In this document: piece by piece, positions 53,734 through 62,594 of the stretch
Position numbering within the stretch: the stretch's first letter is position 1
Layout of the letters: the number at the start of each line of letters is the position of its first letter
Source: Ligilactobacillus ubinensis
GTDB taxonomy: Bacteria; Bacillota; Bacilli; Lactobacillales; Lactobacillaceae
Direction: 5' to 3'
Assembly: GCF_024160875.1 (NCBI RefSeq)
Contig: NZ_JAIULA010000002.1
Coordinates: forward strand, 62,001-126,000
Length of the DNA stretch: 64,000 nucleotides
Translations under genes and position numbers: made by a program
Notes under the pieces: generated by a model
Seen by the model: the letters and a program-made list of their open reading frames with translations, nothing else
What the model was told of the DNA's origin: nothing
The model's database searches: none

Positions 53734-54255
53734 TTACTTGATATTATAAACTTCAGTATAAAGCGTCTCTTTTATTTTACTAAACATTTCTTGATTTATA
53801 TTTTGTCCAGAAGTCATAATGCACAGTGGAATGCTTTTCTTGCCTTTTGACATTGGCGGTTGCATATACGGATAATCATTTAAATAAAAATCATTTCGCT
53901 TATAGAAACTAATGCGTCTGTTAGCAATCTGTGTTGTCGGTGGCTCAACTTCTAAACAAAATAGCTTATCTGACTGTGAGATAAATTCTCGCAACATTGC
54001 TGCACCAATTCCACCATTTCGATACTCAGGATTTACAGCAAAATGTTCAATATAACCAAATTCAGCAAATTCCCAAGCCGCAATAAAAGCCTTTATCTGT
54101 TGAGACTTATCATATAATACATAAATTGAATATTTTGGATTATTCAAAAGGGCTTTTTGCTCCTCGTAGACGCGATATTCATCACTTGGAAAGCTGTTTT
54201 CCATTAAATCATATATCATCTGGAAATCCTGATTTTTTAATTTACTAAGCTTCAT
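53734..54255 (-). CDS. GNAT-family N-acetyltransferase
   Basis: The 173-residue GNAT protein has the acetyl-CoA binding motif A (EHFAVNPEYRNGGIGAAMLREFI, with the R/Q-x-x-G-x-G/A loop) and motif B (RRISFYKRNDFYLND). It acetylates an amine on an unknown substrate. It is flanked by noncoding DNA on both sides and is probably monocistronic. Confidence 0.87.
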   Translation of the reverse strand: MKLSKLKNQDFQMIYDLMENSFPSDEYRVYEEQKALLNNPKYSIYVLYDKSQQIKAFIAAWEFAEFGYIEHFAVNPEYRNGGIGAAMLREFISQSDKLFCLEVEPPTTQIANRRISFYKRNDFYLNDYPYMQPPMSKGKKSIPLCIMTSGQNINQEMFSKIKETLYTEVYNIK

Positions 54256-54624
54256 TTATTACGTTCCTTTCTATTCTGCTATGTAGATTTTGCTTTTTTA
54301 ATTGTTACTCAACTATATTTCAAAGAGCTATTGTTTTATAAGAACCTTAGCAACTAGCAGAGCGTATAATATCTATTATACCAGAGAAAGCGATTTTTAA
54401 TTGGAAGCAGAAAAGTTAGTAGAGCAAAAAGAGATTCGCTAGAGAGAATTAAAAGTGTAGTCGGAATAGACTAAAGTTTAAAATTACAAAGTCAACTGCA
54501 ATTAGCTATTTAAGTACTAAATATCGAAGATAAAAAGCCTGAGACTCTTGCCCCAGACCCCATCATATATGTATATATTTTCTATCAGATAAAATATCTG
54601 TAACTACTAAAAAAACTGTTTAAA
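54256..54624. other. intergenic stretch upstream of the GNAT gene
   Basis: No reading frame of note. It contains the terminator of the VOC gene (54532-54558), a small dyad CAGATA-AAA-TATCTG near 54585-54600, and AT-rich DNA that must hold the GNAT promoter. The 54370-54480 part is purine-rich (AGAG/GAGA tracts) and unlike its surroundings, but nothing specific was recognised in it. Confidence 0.5.
54532..54558 (-). terminator. terminator after the VOC gene
   Basis: On the minus strand GTCTGGGGC and GTCTCAGGC form a 9-bp stem with G-U pairs around an AAGA loop, followed by TTTTTATC. Confidence 0.68.
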
Positions 54625-55038
54625 TTAACTCTCTTTGTTGTATAAGACACTATCCTTAAAGATTCCGTCGCCCCATATTTCTCTTTCTGACAACGTCGTT
54701 TCAATTAATTCAATAGGTTGCTGATTCACAAGAATCATTGCGCATTTGTAGCCCTTAAATGGTTCGTATAGGGGCATGATTATTTCTTGATTTGCCAATG
54801 CTTTTTCAATATTTTCACATGTAAATGCAACATGTGATTCAGTTTTAATTCTTGCATCCAATGAACAAGCATCACCAAATGCATGCATTTGAATTGGAAG
54901 CGAAAAATCATTTTGAATATCTAACGTATACATATCATAAATCTTTGCATATCTTGTTTGCGGATTTGCTTTAATTTTCGACAATGCAACAGGTTTGCCG
55001 ATATGATGAAATTTTAATTCCATTTGTTTAATGAACAT
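54625..55038 (-). CDS. VOC/glyoxalase-superfamily-like protein
   Basis: The 137-residue protein begins MFIKQMELKFHHIGKPV, with the FHHIG pattern of vicinal oxygen chelate folds. A second half ends in a strand-rich segment (KGYKCAMILVNQQPIELIETT) with a possible metal-ligand Glu. The fold is likely, the function unknown. I chose ATG at 55038, which has AAGGAG about 6 nt upstream, over an in-frame ATG 24 bp earlier. Confidence 0.78.
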   Translation of the reverse strand: MFIKQMELKFHHIGKPVALSKIKANPQTRYAKIYDMYTLDIQNDFSLPIQMHAFGDACSLDARIKTESHVAFTCENIEKALANQEIIMPLYEPFKGYKCAMILVNQQPIELIETTLSEREIWGDGIFKDSVLYNKES

Positions 55039-55254
55039 TAAATTCTCCTTTTTTAATTTCATTTCAAACTTTATATTTGTTAAGTAACATTAACGTATAA
55101 TATGTTGCTAGCCAAGTACTATAAAGTATACTATTTTTTCTACAAGAATTTTTTTGATTTACTATATTAAAATCATTTAGATACTTAATTGAAATTAGCC
55201 AAAATACAAGTAGTAATTTATAGATCTTAATTTTAAAAATAGTAGGAAATAAGT

Positions 55255-56499
55255 CTAATTACTTAGATTTTTCTGTACGAAAAAACTTGCGCTTTTTTTA
55301 ATAAGCCCTGTCTTCGAATAAACCAAAATATTAGATTGATAAACTTTAGTAGCTAAAAAGGTTAGTCCAGTCAAAAAAAGGGCAGCAATAGCCAAACTAA
55401 TATTAGCAGCAATAAGAGTCGTATGCTGTAGAGATAATCTAACTGGCATCAATTCAATATTAATAAATGGTATATAACTAAAAAATTTTACTAAAGTTGA
55501 ATCACCTGATAGAGCCATTAATGATAGAAAATAACCAGCTAGTGCTAACAAGGAAATTGGCATAACAGCCATGTTAATCTGTTCTTGATTAGATACTAAA
55601 GAGCCTAACAAGGCAGCTAAAACAGCAAATGTCATTGTACCAATAATAAAAAATAGGATAATCGTTAATGAGTACGTTGACCAACACATAGGTATGTTAA
55701 CTGATGGTAAAAATGATTTAACAAGAGTTTGCTCCTTTAACCACATCCAACTTATTTTACCAATTACAAAATATATACTTAGCTGGGTTATTAACAAAAA
55801 CAAAATTGCAGTTAATTTAGCAAAAAAATGCGTAGTTGCACTAACTGAAGTTAATAAGATTTCCATAATTCGAGACCCTTTTTCAATAGCAATTTCTTGA
55901 GCAACTATTTGCCCATATATTGTAATTATTAACATAATAAAAATTGTTAACCCCGTAGAAAGTACATAATTAAAAACAGATGTTGAATTACTTTTAACAA
56001 TTTGCTTTCCATTTTCAATTGAAACTATTTCTTTCTTCACCTGCACTGGTGATGCTAGAGAATGTAGTTGAGTAACTGTTAAGTGTAATTGAGTAGCTGT
56101 TTGATTTAATTTTAATCCATAAAGAGTAGCTTGTACTTTTCTAATTGCTAAACTTGTTTCAGCATTAGATAATTCAACATATTTTGCAGAAATAACTGGC
56201 TTTGTTTTTACTTTCAAAATACCCGTAATTTCTTTATTTATTAGCTTTTTATTCGCCTGTTTGGCAGTTAGATTTTCATATTGAATCTCAGAATTACTTG
56301 ATTTCTTTAAAAATTGAGTGACTACATAATTATTAGATACAACTGCCACTTGAACTGGTTGATTATTTTGACTAATATAATAAATTATTCCAGCTGCTAT
56401 TATCACCAATATTAGCGGTGAAAATACTAAAAATAGCCATGAACCACTTTTTAGGTTTTTACAATAAACTCGCTTTGTAATAATCCAAAACTTATTCAT
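55255..56499 (-). CDS. ABC-2 type transporter permease, NatB-like
   Basis: The 414-residue membrane protein has one N-terminal membrane segment (about 18-40), a large extracytoplasmic domain (about 45-180) and five or six C-terminal membrane segments, the plan of NatB-type ABC-2 permeases. The motif IVAQEIAIEKGSRIMEILLTSVSATTHFFAKL, a cytoplasmic loop, is diagnostic. NatAB systems export sodium or, in relatives, other small molecules; the substrate here is unknown. ATG at 56499 overlaps the ATPase gene by 8 bp. Confidence 0.88.
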   Translation of the reverse strand: MNKFWIITKRVYCKNLKSGSWLFLVFSPLILVIIAAGIIYYISQNNQPVQVAVVSNNYVVTQFLKKSSNSEIQYENLTAKQANKKLINKEITGILKVKTKPVISAKYVELSNAETSLAIRKVQATLYGLKLNQTATQLHLTVTQLHSLASPVQVKKEIVSIENGKQIVKSNSTSVFNYVLSTGLTIFIMLIITIYGQIVAQEIAIEKGSRIMEILLTSVSATTHFFAKLTAILFLLITQLSIYFVIGKISWMWLKEQTLVKSFLPSVNIPMCWSTYSLTIILFFIIGTMTFAVLAALLGSLVSNQEQINMAVMPISLLALAGYFLSLMALSGDSTLVKFFSYIPFINIELMPVRLSLQHTTLIAANISLAIAALFLTGLTFLATKVYQSNILVYSKTGLIKKSASFFVQKNLSN

Positions 56500-57388
56500 T
56501 AACTGCACCTACTTTCAATCTAAAAATTTCTTCTAGAGAAGGTGGAACTTGACGAAATTCTGGTATATATCCTTTTTCCGTTGCAACCGCAAAAATTTTC
56601 TTACCTATATCTGGGTTACTGAGCGTTAATTCAAACTCCTTTTTATGTTGTTTGACTATTTTAACACCAGGAAAATTTGCTAACTGTTCACTCGTTAATT
56701 TGGATTCTAAAAACAACTTAGTACGTCCAAAGCTTTCACGAATATCAGTTATATCACCACTAAGAACAACATTTCCATTATGTAGCATAATCAAGTTGTC
56801 AGAAATTTTTTCAACATAATCCATATTATGACTTGAATAGATAATTGCTGAACCAGCATTACGTAACATTAAAATTCCGGCTCTCAATAAGTCAGCATTG
56901 ACTGGATCAAGTCCCGAAAATGGTTCATCTAAAATAAGCAATTTTGGCATATGTATTAGAGTAGCAATTAACTGAATTTTTTGCTGATTTCCCTTACTAA
57001 GATCTTTTACTTTATCAGTTAATTTTCCTTTAACCTGAAATCGCTCCATCCATTTAGGAATCTGTTGCTTTATTTCAGCTGTTTTCATACCATGAAGTTT
57101 AGCAAAATAAGTAAGTTGTTCGCCAACCTTCATTTTAGGATATAAGCCACGCTCTTCTGGTAAATATCCTATTTGGTCGTAGTTAACCTTTTTAAGTGAT
57201 TTATTTTTCCAAGTAATTTGTCCACTATCAGGAGTTAAAAAATTTAAAATCATTCTAAAAGTTGTTGTTTTTCCAGCACCATTTTGTCCAATAAGCCCCA
57301 AAATTTCGCCTGATTTTACTTGTAAGTTTACGTCATTAACAGCTACTACTTGATCAAAAGTTTTTGTCAAATTATTTATAGTCAGCAT
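56492..57388 (-). CDS. ABC transporter ATP-binding protein, NatA-like
   Basis: The 298-residue ATPase has Walker A GLIGQNGAGKTTTF, the signature LSKGNQQKIQLIATL and Walker B LLILDEPFSGLDP, followed by a D-loop and the H-loop SSHNMDYVE. The C-terminal region resembles the NatA/DrrA extension (DUF4162-like). It pairs with the overlapping permease gene. AGGAGA precedes the ATG. The DJ-1 gene lies 27 bp upstream and may share the transcript. Confidence 0.92.
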   Translation of the reverse strand: MLTINNLTKTFDQVVAVNDVNLQVKSGEILGLIGQNGAGKTTTFRMILNFLTPDSGQITWKNKSLKKVNYDQIGYLPEERGLYPKMKVGEQLTYFAKLHGMKTAEIKQQIPKWMERFQVKGKLTDKVKDLSKGNQQKIQLIATLIHMPKLLILDEPFSGLDPVNADLLRAGILMLRNAGSAIIYSSHNMDYVEKISDNLIMLHNGNVVLSGDITDIRESFGRTKLFLESKLTSEQLANFPGVKIVKQHKKEFELTLSNPDIGKKIFAVATEKGYIPEFRQVPPSLEEIFRLKVGAVNE

Positions 57389-57415
57389 TTTTCTCCTCTT
57401 ATTTTCATTAGATAT

Positions 57416-58009
57416 TTAAGGTAACATAAATCCCATTCGCCTTTTTACACTGATCACATTTTGCTTATTGGTAAGTTGTTCCAACAACCAAAAGGCAACA
57501 TCTATAGCCGTTGCAGGAGAGGCAGAAGTAACTACATTCCTATCAACAACAATATTTTTTTCTTTAACAACCAAAACATGCATATTCTTAAGCTGGTTTA
57601 GTCTATATTCATCTTGATACATATACGTTGTTGCTTTCCTTCCTGTTAAAATTCCACTTTTCCCAAGTGAAAGCGCAGCAACACAAATAGCTGCAATTGG
57701 CTTGTTTCTAGAGTTAAAATAGCTAATTACATTTAGAAATTCTTCACTATAAGCATCTTTATAAAACCCTGCCTCTTCAAACCCTCCAGGAATTGCAAGA
57801 GCATCAAAATTATCTAAATTAATTTCAGTAAGTTGATAATCTGGTATACATGAATACCCCCATGTGCATCGTAAAGTTTTATGCATTCCAACAGAACTTA
57901 TAGCAGTATTTTTGCTTCCTTCATATAAGTTCCATCCTAGTACATCTGTAAAAACACTTGCTTCATAAGATTCAAATCCATCTGCTAATAACAATAATAC
58001 TTTTTTCAA
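57416..58009 (-). CDS. DJ-1/PfpI-family protein
   Basis: The 197-residue protein has the DJ-1/PfpI fold: conserved Glu13 in LADGFESYEA, the nucleophile-elbow Cys109 in IAAICVAALSLG, and IPGGFEEAGF. Relatives act as deglycases, chaperones or amidases, and the exact activity cannot be assigned. The start is TTG with AAGGAGGG upstream. It is divergent from an Lrp-type gene and heads the run with the ABC exporter, so Lrp may control it. Confidence 0.87.
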   Translation of the reverse strand: MKKVLLLLADGFESYEASVFTDVLGWNLYEGSKNTAISSVGMHKTLRCTWGYSCIPDYQLTEINLDNFDALAIPGGFEEAGFYKDAYSEEFLNVISYFNSRNKPIAAICVAALSLGKSGILTGRKATTYMYQDEYRLNQLKNMHVLVVKEKNIVVDRNVVTSASPATAIDVAFWLLEQLTNKQNVISVKRRMGFMLP

Positions 58010-58148
58010 ATAATTCCCTCCTTATCTATAAAAATAATGATATAATATTATTTAGTTTAATTACATACTAAAAAAAAGATTTTTATGTTACTATACTTAA
58101 CTTTAAAATGATTTCTTTACCTGAAATTTAAAAAAGGAAGGTTACTCC

Positions 58149-58565
58149 ATGGATGAAATTGACTATAAAATACTAAAAGGATTAGAAAAAAATGCAAGAA
58201 TTTCAATCACAGAATTAGCTCATAAAGTTTCAATGAGCAGTCCATCTGTTAGAGAACGTATTATTAGATTAGAAGAACAAAAAATTATTGAAGGATATAC
58301 AACCAACATAAACTATAAAAAATTGGGAAAATCTTTAGAAGCATTTATTTTAGTTGAAACCAATAGATGCAAATCATTCAGAAACTTTTGTCAATGCCAC
58401 AGTATAATTAAAGAATTTTATCGTTTAGCAGGTAAATATAGTTATTTAGTTAGAGTATCAGTTCAATCCATTGAAACTTTAGAAAGTTTTATAGATGAAA
58501 TTCAAAGATTTGGAAATTCGTCAACTCAGATTGTTTTTTCTTCTTTTAGAAAAAGTATTCTTTAA
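58149..58565 (+). CDS. Lrp/AsnC-family transcriptional regulator
   Basis: The 138-residue protein has the AsnC-type HTH (DEIDYKILKGLEKNARISITELAHKVSMSSPSVRERIIRLEEQKIIEGYTTNINYKKLG) and a C-terminal RAM ligand domain (ILVETNRCKSF, VSVQSIETLESFIDEIQRFG). GGAAGG precedes the ATG. It is divergent from the DJ-1/ABC unit, a standard arrangement for local Lrp control. It is the last intact native gene before the IS remnant. Confidence 0.9.
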   Translation: MDEIDYKILKGLEKNARISITELAHKVSMSSPSVRERIIRLEEQKIIEGYTTNINYKKLGKSLEAFILVETNRCKSFRNFCQCHSIIKEFYRLAGKYSYLVRVSVQSIETLESFIDEIQRFGNSSTQIVFSSFRKSIL

Positions 58566-58696
58566 TATGTCTCTCTAATAAATGATACTGCTAACTTAAG
58601 CAATTAATTTTTACAAAAAAAGCTTACTGGGACGCATTAACTTTCAAATTCAAGTTCAGTGTGATGAGACTATTAATAAATACAGAATAAAAAGCC

Positions 58697-59868
58697 GGTT
58701 CTATAGCATATGGTACTGATAGAAAAAATATTCTATCAATACCATTTTTTTGCTTTATACTAAAAAAGATGAAATCTCACCTCTTCATCTTCAAATAAAC
58801 CTTGCCTTTTCGACAAGAATAAGAAAGACTGTTTTCTCATGACTAATTCCACTCGGAATTAAAGACATTAGAATCGATTTAAATCTTAAGTTTTCTGATT
58901 TACTTATTTATGATAGTATTTATCATCACCATAAGGTTCATATTATTCATCTGATCCAAACTTAATACTTGTTATTACCAAATTTGTAAATCTAAGATGT
59001 TACGAAATATTCGTAATGCGTTTTGCTAGAAGTATATCAACTCATATTCAATCCAATTGTCATTGGATTCCTAAAAACATTGTTTTTGACAATTTTAAAT
59101 CTAGTAATTTTGCTAAAAGTAATATGAGTATGCATTTAATGGACAGCGATACTCATCAAGCTCTTGACACTATCCGTTCTCAAACTAAGAATTTCATTAA
59201 AAGTTATTTTTTACAATATGTTCGAAAAGCTACAGAGCTTGTCCAAAAATATGACAGTTGACTTATATGATCCTTATCGTAAATTGATCGAAAAACTATT
59301 TCCAAACGCCATCAATATAGCTGATTGATTTCATGTAGTAACACAAGCATATCAAGCCCTAAATACTGTTAGATTTGCGACAATGAAACAATCCGGTAAA
59401 GATCCCCATAACAGTAAAGCATTGAAGCACTATTGGAAACTACTATTAAGAGATTCTGATAAAGTTAATTATCTACATCATTCAAAGCGAAACAATTTCA
59501 AAAATGCGCAATTATATGATCAGGATGTCGTTAATCGCTTATTAGCGATGTCTGACAAACTAAAAAAGTTTACGGGTACTATCATACTATTTCTCTTTTA
59601 GAAGAATCGACTGCTTCTGCAGCTGGAATGCCTGAACCTATTAAGAAAGCAAATCGAACATTAAAAAAACTGCTTATGGCTTTAGAAATTTTGATAACTT
59701 TCGGCTTAGAATCTTGTTGGCAGTCAAAAATAGTTTTTTGAGTTTGAATTATAAAAATCAGCTACAAAAAGCTGCCCACTCTAATTAAGAGTAGACAGCT
59801 AGATAAGCTATACCAATTTATTGTAAAAACTAAATATTTAATTTATCAGTACCACTTGTTAAAGAGCC
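58697..59868 (+). mobile_element. degraded ISL3-family insertion sequence
   Basis: The ends are inverted repeats: left from 58697 (GGTTCTATAGCATATGGTAC) and right read from 59868 inward (GGCTCTTTAACAAGTGGTAC). They match at about two thirds to three quarters of roughly 36 positions, including an unbroken TGGTACTGATA. The element is 1172 bp, a little short for ISL3 elements (about 1.3-1.5 kb). Its transposase frame is broken at several points. No matching 8-bp target duplication was found next to the ends (AAAAAGCC left, CTGTGGCA right), so a later deletion or recombination at one end is possible. Confidence 0.78.
58839..59788 (+). pseudogene. ISL3-family transposase remnant
   Basis: Pieces of an ISL3 transposase are readable in shifting frames: GIKDIRIDLNLKFSDLLIYD and HHHKVHIIHLIQT near the N-terminus, then HWIPKNIVFDNFKSSNFAKS and MHLMDSDTHQALDTIRSQT. 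After a frame break come TVDLYDPYRKLIEKLFPNA, FHVVTQAYQALNTVRFATMK and the C-terminus GFRNFDNFRLRILLAVKNSF to a stop at 59788. There are several internal stops and shifts, and the zinc-finger region near the N-terminus is missing. It cannot make an active transposase. Confidence 0.85.
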
Positions 59869-60100
59869 CTGTGGCAACATATCCACCATGTACTTGCGTA
59901 TGTGCGAAGATATCGATTAATGATTCTTACATGTTTAATTACTTCATAAATAAAAGCCTTGTTTTTCACTGCACTTGTAAAAATTTAATTCTTAATATTT
60001 GTCAGCCATTCTATCTCTCAAATTCTTTCATTATCTCTTCACCTTTCAGAATTTTAAAGAGCATTGTTCTCCTTGTCGAAGCTTCATTTCCGATAACGGC
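59869..60100. other. junction DNA between the IS remnant and the higher-GC segment
   Basis: No recognisable gene. The stretch is AT-rich on the IS side and becomes GC-richer towards 60100, where the end of the nucleotidyltransferase gene begins. It probably holds the junction between native and acquired DNA. Confidence 0.5.
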
Positions 60101-60802
60101 TTAGCAACCGTTATATCTCTCTGCTTTTTTCTGCGGATGTTCAGCAATTAACCTTGATGTCCACTGGAAAAGCCGCGCTGAAAGCCGATCAAACTCATCC
60201 TTTGCGAAATTCGACTGTTGCTTGAGTTTCATTGCGGTTTCAAGGATTTCGTGTTCCAAAGGTTGTAGAACCGGCAGCAATTCCATTTTACTTTTTTGAT
60301 AGGTTCCCGTTTGAAGATAGGAAACCGCCTGCACAGTGAACATCGCAGATTTATAAAGATCTTTCAGAATTTCCGGGCTTTTCTCATGAACCATGTTGTG
60401 ACCGCACATATGGTAGAGATTGCAGGCACCGATTCGAACGGCCCGGCGGACGTCTTCTGTGCTGATTTTATCTTTCAAAAAATCGATACTGCCCAAAATA
60501 GGGGTAGTGTCATAGTAAAACTGAAATAAATCCGAGCGCTCCCAGTTCTTCAACTCTTCCACGCCGGAAATAAAGCCACACATTTTATCCCGATAGGGCA
60601 GCGAATCGAGCATGGCATCGTATGCCGTTAAATCCGCAGGCTCTACATGGTCGAGGATGACCACCATGTCTATGTCGCTGTTCTCAGTAGCTTCTTCACG
60701 GCCATAACTGCCTTGTAAGCCAACAAATACAAGCCGGGTGCCAAATAAATTTGTCAGTTTTTTTAAGTAAATAGTTTTCCACTGATCAAGTTCCATCTTC
60801 AT
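60101..60802 (-). CDS. nucleotidyltransferase-domain protein
   Basis: The 233-residue protein has the Pol-beta-type nucleotidyltransferase motif: LQGSYGREEATENSDIDMVVIL (GS...R...SDID), with the two metal-binding Asp. The C-terminal helical part is of the kind seen in aminoglycoside- and lincosamide-modifying relatives. A resistance role is possible but not shown. AGGAG precedes the ATG. Codon use (CGG, CCG, GCC, GAG) differs clearly from the native genes, supporting recent transfer. It follows the small membrane protein gene by 14 bp. Confidence 0.82.
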   Translation of the reverse strand: MKMELDQWKTIYLKKLTNLFGTRLVFVGLQGSYGREEATENSDIDMVVILDHVEPADLTAYDAMLDSLPYRDKMCGFISGVEELKNWERSDLFQFYYDTTPILGSIDFLKDKISTEDVRRAVRIGACNLYHMCGHNMVHEKSPEILKDLYKSAMFTVQAVSYLQTGTYQKSKMELLPVLQPLEHEILETAMKLKQQSNFAKDEFDRLSARLFQWTSRLIAEHPQKKAERYNGC

Positions 60803-60816
60803 GTCCGCACTCCTTT

Positions 60817-61089
60817 TTATAGATCCTGGCTTTTCATATGTTCCATCTCCTTTTTGCGGTTATCCAGACGCTTGATTATACCGAATAACAATAAACAACC
60901 TGCGGCAATCAAAAACGGAAGAAATCCTGTCATCTGTACCGTATGCAACGAAACCGCCTGATAAATAAGCCCTACCGCAACGCTTATTACTGGTAGAATA
61001 AAAATGTAAAATACCTCCTTTTTTTTACAAAGTGTACTTTGAATTAAAAGAAAAGTAACAGCAACCAATGTTATTACAACATATCTCAT
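60817..61089 (-). CDS. small membrane protein next to DUF2089 regulator
   Basis: The 90-residue protein has three hydrophobic segments (about 3-19, 26-46, 54-72) and a basic tail (KRLDNRKKEMEHMKS). Its ATG overlaps the stop of the DUF2089 gene (ATGA), indicating coupling. No function is assigned; such small proteins often accompany DUF2089 regulators. Confidence 0.76.
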   Translation of the reverse strand: MRYVVITLVAVTFLLIQSTLCKKKEVFYIFILPVISVAVGLIYQAVSLHTVQMTGFLPFLIAAGCLLLFGIIKRLDNRKKEMEHMKSQDL

Positions 61090-61388
61090 GATTTTTTCTC
61101 CTTTTCGTTTTTGTATTTTTCAATAATTAATTTCGCGGTTTCCAAATCAAGCCGTGAATCTACAGCCAGGCCCTTGACAAAGGCGGAAAATGGTTCTTCC
61201 TTCTCCTTGTCATTCAGTTCAATTTTTTGAATGAGCTTGTCCAGGCGCAGACGGACGGTAGGATAAGAAACACCGTACAATTTAGCAATTTCTTTGAGTG
61301 ACCCTGACAGCAGCACAAAGTTGCGAATAAAAGAAGCATCCTCCGGCTCAAGACACAGAATCCAGCGAGGAATTTTATCAATTTCCAT
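61086..61388 (-). CDS. DUF2089-family putative transcriptional regulator
   Basis: The 100-residue protein matches the DUF2089 pattern: IPRWILCLEPEDASFIRNFVLLSGSLKEIAKLYGVSYPTVRLRLDKLIQKI, with a clear sigma-70-region-4/HTH-like motif (LKEIAKLYGVSYPTVRLRLDKL), and a C-terminal helix. The N-terminal zinc ribbon of full DUF2089 proteins is absent. I chose ATG at 61388, which has AAAGGA 9 nt upstream. It leads the unit DUF2089-membrane protein-nucleotidyltransferase from the promoter at 61431-61459. Confidence 0.84.
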   Translation of the reverse strand: MEIDKIPRWILCLEPEDASFIRNFVLLSGSLKEIAKLYGVSYPTVRLRLDKLIQKIELNDKEKEEPFSAFVKGLAVDSRLDLETAKLIIEKYKNEKEKKS

Positions 61389-61430
61389 CTCAGCATTTCC
61401 TTTCATAATCATTTTAACATAATTAAGTAT

Positions 61431-61459
61431 ATTATAAATAATATTAAAATTAAATGTAA
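61431..61459 (-). promoter_or_regulatory. promoter of the DUF2089 unit
   Basis: On the minus strand TTACAT (61454-61459), a 17-bp spacer and TATAAT (61431-61436). The -35 lies inside the 25-bp palindrome at 61448-61472. Confidence 0.75.
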
Positions 61460-61472
61460 TTTACATTTAATT
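61448..61472. promoter_or_regulatory. perfect palindromic operator between the DUF2089 and padR units
   Basis: AATTAAATGTAA and TTACATTTAATT form a perfect 12-bp dyad around one T. The core ATGT-N5-ACAT resembles PadR-family operators (ATGT/ACAT half sites). It covers the -35 of the leftward promoter and lies about 100 bp before the padR start. Confidence 0.8.
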
Positions 61473-61572
61473 ATTTGCAAATTTGTATGCAATCTATAAG
61501 AGCCAAATATTTGATTTTGCATGGGTTCTTGGTAAAAAAGTTATCTTGCATTACAAGATAGAAGGTAAACTT

Positions 61573-61900
61573 ATGATTCCATCCCAAATGCTAAAAGGCA
61601 CGCTGGAGGACTGCATTCTAAAAGTTATCAGCCAAAAAGAAACCTACGGCTACGAAATATCAGAAAATCTGCGGAAGTATGGTTTTACAGATATTTCGGA
61701 AGGGACAATCTATCCGCCTTTTGCTCCGACTGGAGAAAAACGGAATGATTATCGCACAATACAGAGAATCTCCGATAGATCCAAAACGAAAATACTTCTC
61801 TCTTTCCTCATCAGGAAAAGATGAGATAGAGCAGTTCTATTCTAGCTGGATCGAGCTTGAGCAAGCTGTGGGTGCATTATCTCATAAGGGAGGAAAATAA
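61573..61900 (+). pseudogene. PadR-family transcriptional regulator, frameshifted
   Basis: The first part reads MIPSQMLKGTLEDCILKVIS, ETYGYEISENLRKYGFTDIS, EGTIYP, a PadR winged helix. At about 61717 (CCGCCTTTTG) the frame shifts by one base, and the other frame continues LLLRLEKNGMIIAQYRESP, KRKYFSLSSSGKDEIEQFY, GALSHKGGK to a stop at 61900. Removing one C restores a normal 108-residue PadR protein. AGAAGG lies 7 nt before the ATG. The uncorrected frame would end early with a foreign tail lacking the wing. Confidence 0.86.
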
Positions 61901-61901
61901 A

Positions 61902-62594
61902 ACGAATCGAAAAACAAAAGAGTTGAACCGGATCAATAACGCCCTAGATCAACAAATCAACGCTGAAAATCAAGAAGCTTTTATCGATATGCTCTGTTAT
62001 CTGCAAGGCACAAAAATTTCCGAATACCATCAGGAACTGGTTCGTCAAGATTTAACCGAAATGGTTCTTTCGGCGCAAAAGCGCGGTGAAAATATCCGTG
62101 AAACCATTGGAGAGGATTATAAAGGGTTTTGTGACAATGTAATTGCCAGTCTGCCCTCCAAAACACGAGGGCAGAAAACCATTACTTTTTTTGATACGCT
62201 TTGCTGGTCCTTATCCATATTGGGCCTCATCAACATTGTCTTTTCAAACGAAACAATTGCACTGATTCGAAATGCCGTTGCCGGAAAACCCCTGAATTTT
62301 TCTATTCCCATTTCTCTCGAAACCCTGATTGCAACCGGTATGATTCTCACAGCAGCTTTCGCGATTGTAAAAATCATTGTGAAAAACTCCTTTCAAATTT
62401 GCAAAGACAAAAAGGAACATCGAACAAAAACCTTTTCAATCATTGCTGGTCTTGCTGGTGTAGGAATTACTGCAGCTTTATTGGCGATTTTTGTATGGCT
62501 TACCCGGGTAACGCTGTTCACAGTCAACCTTTGGATTGCCTGCTTGATTGTATTAGCACTCTATGTTGTTCATAAAATTTTAGATAGTATTTAA
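61902..62594 (+). CDS. PadR-associated DUF1048-like membrane protein with ATG-to-ACG start
   Basis: The open frame encodes NRKTKELNRINNALDQQINA and a cytoplasmic helical part (to about residue 90), then four membrane segments. Genes of this kind directly follow padR-type regulators; the family name DUF1048 is my best guess. GGAGG at 61889-61893 has ideal 8-nt spacing to 61902, where the codon is ACG rather than ATG. The only nearby alternative in frame is TTG at 61857, with no SD and overlapping padR. The gene is probably translated poorly or not at all. Confidence 0.74.
   Translation, partial: TNRKTKELNRINNALDQQINAENQEAFIDMLCYLQGTKISEYHQELVRQDLTEMVLSAQKRGENIRETIGEDYKGFCDNVIASLPSKTRGQKTITFFDTLCWSLSILGLINIVFSNETIALIRNAVAGKPLNFSIPISLETLIATGMILTAAFAIVKIIVKNSFQICKDKKEHRTKTFSIIAGLAGVGITAALLAIFVWLTRVTLFTVNLWIACLIVLALYVVHKILDSI

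Noticed and set aside
58689-59876. Target-site duplication flanking the ISL3 remnant
   Set aside because: The 8 bases next to the left end (AAAAAGCC) and right end (CTGTGGCA) do not match.
59856-60104. Plus-strand frame of 82 residues across the right IS end
   Set aside because: It spans the IS border and has no resemblance to a known protein and no ribosome site.
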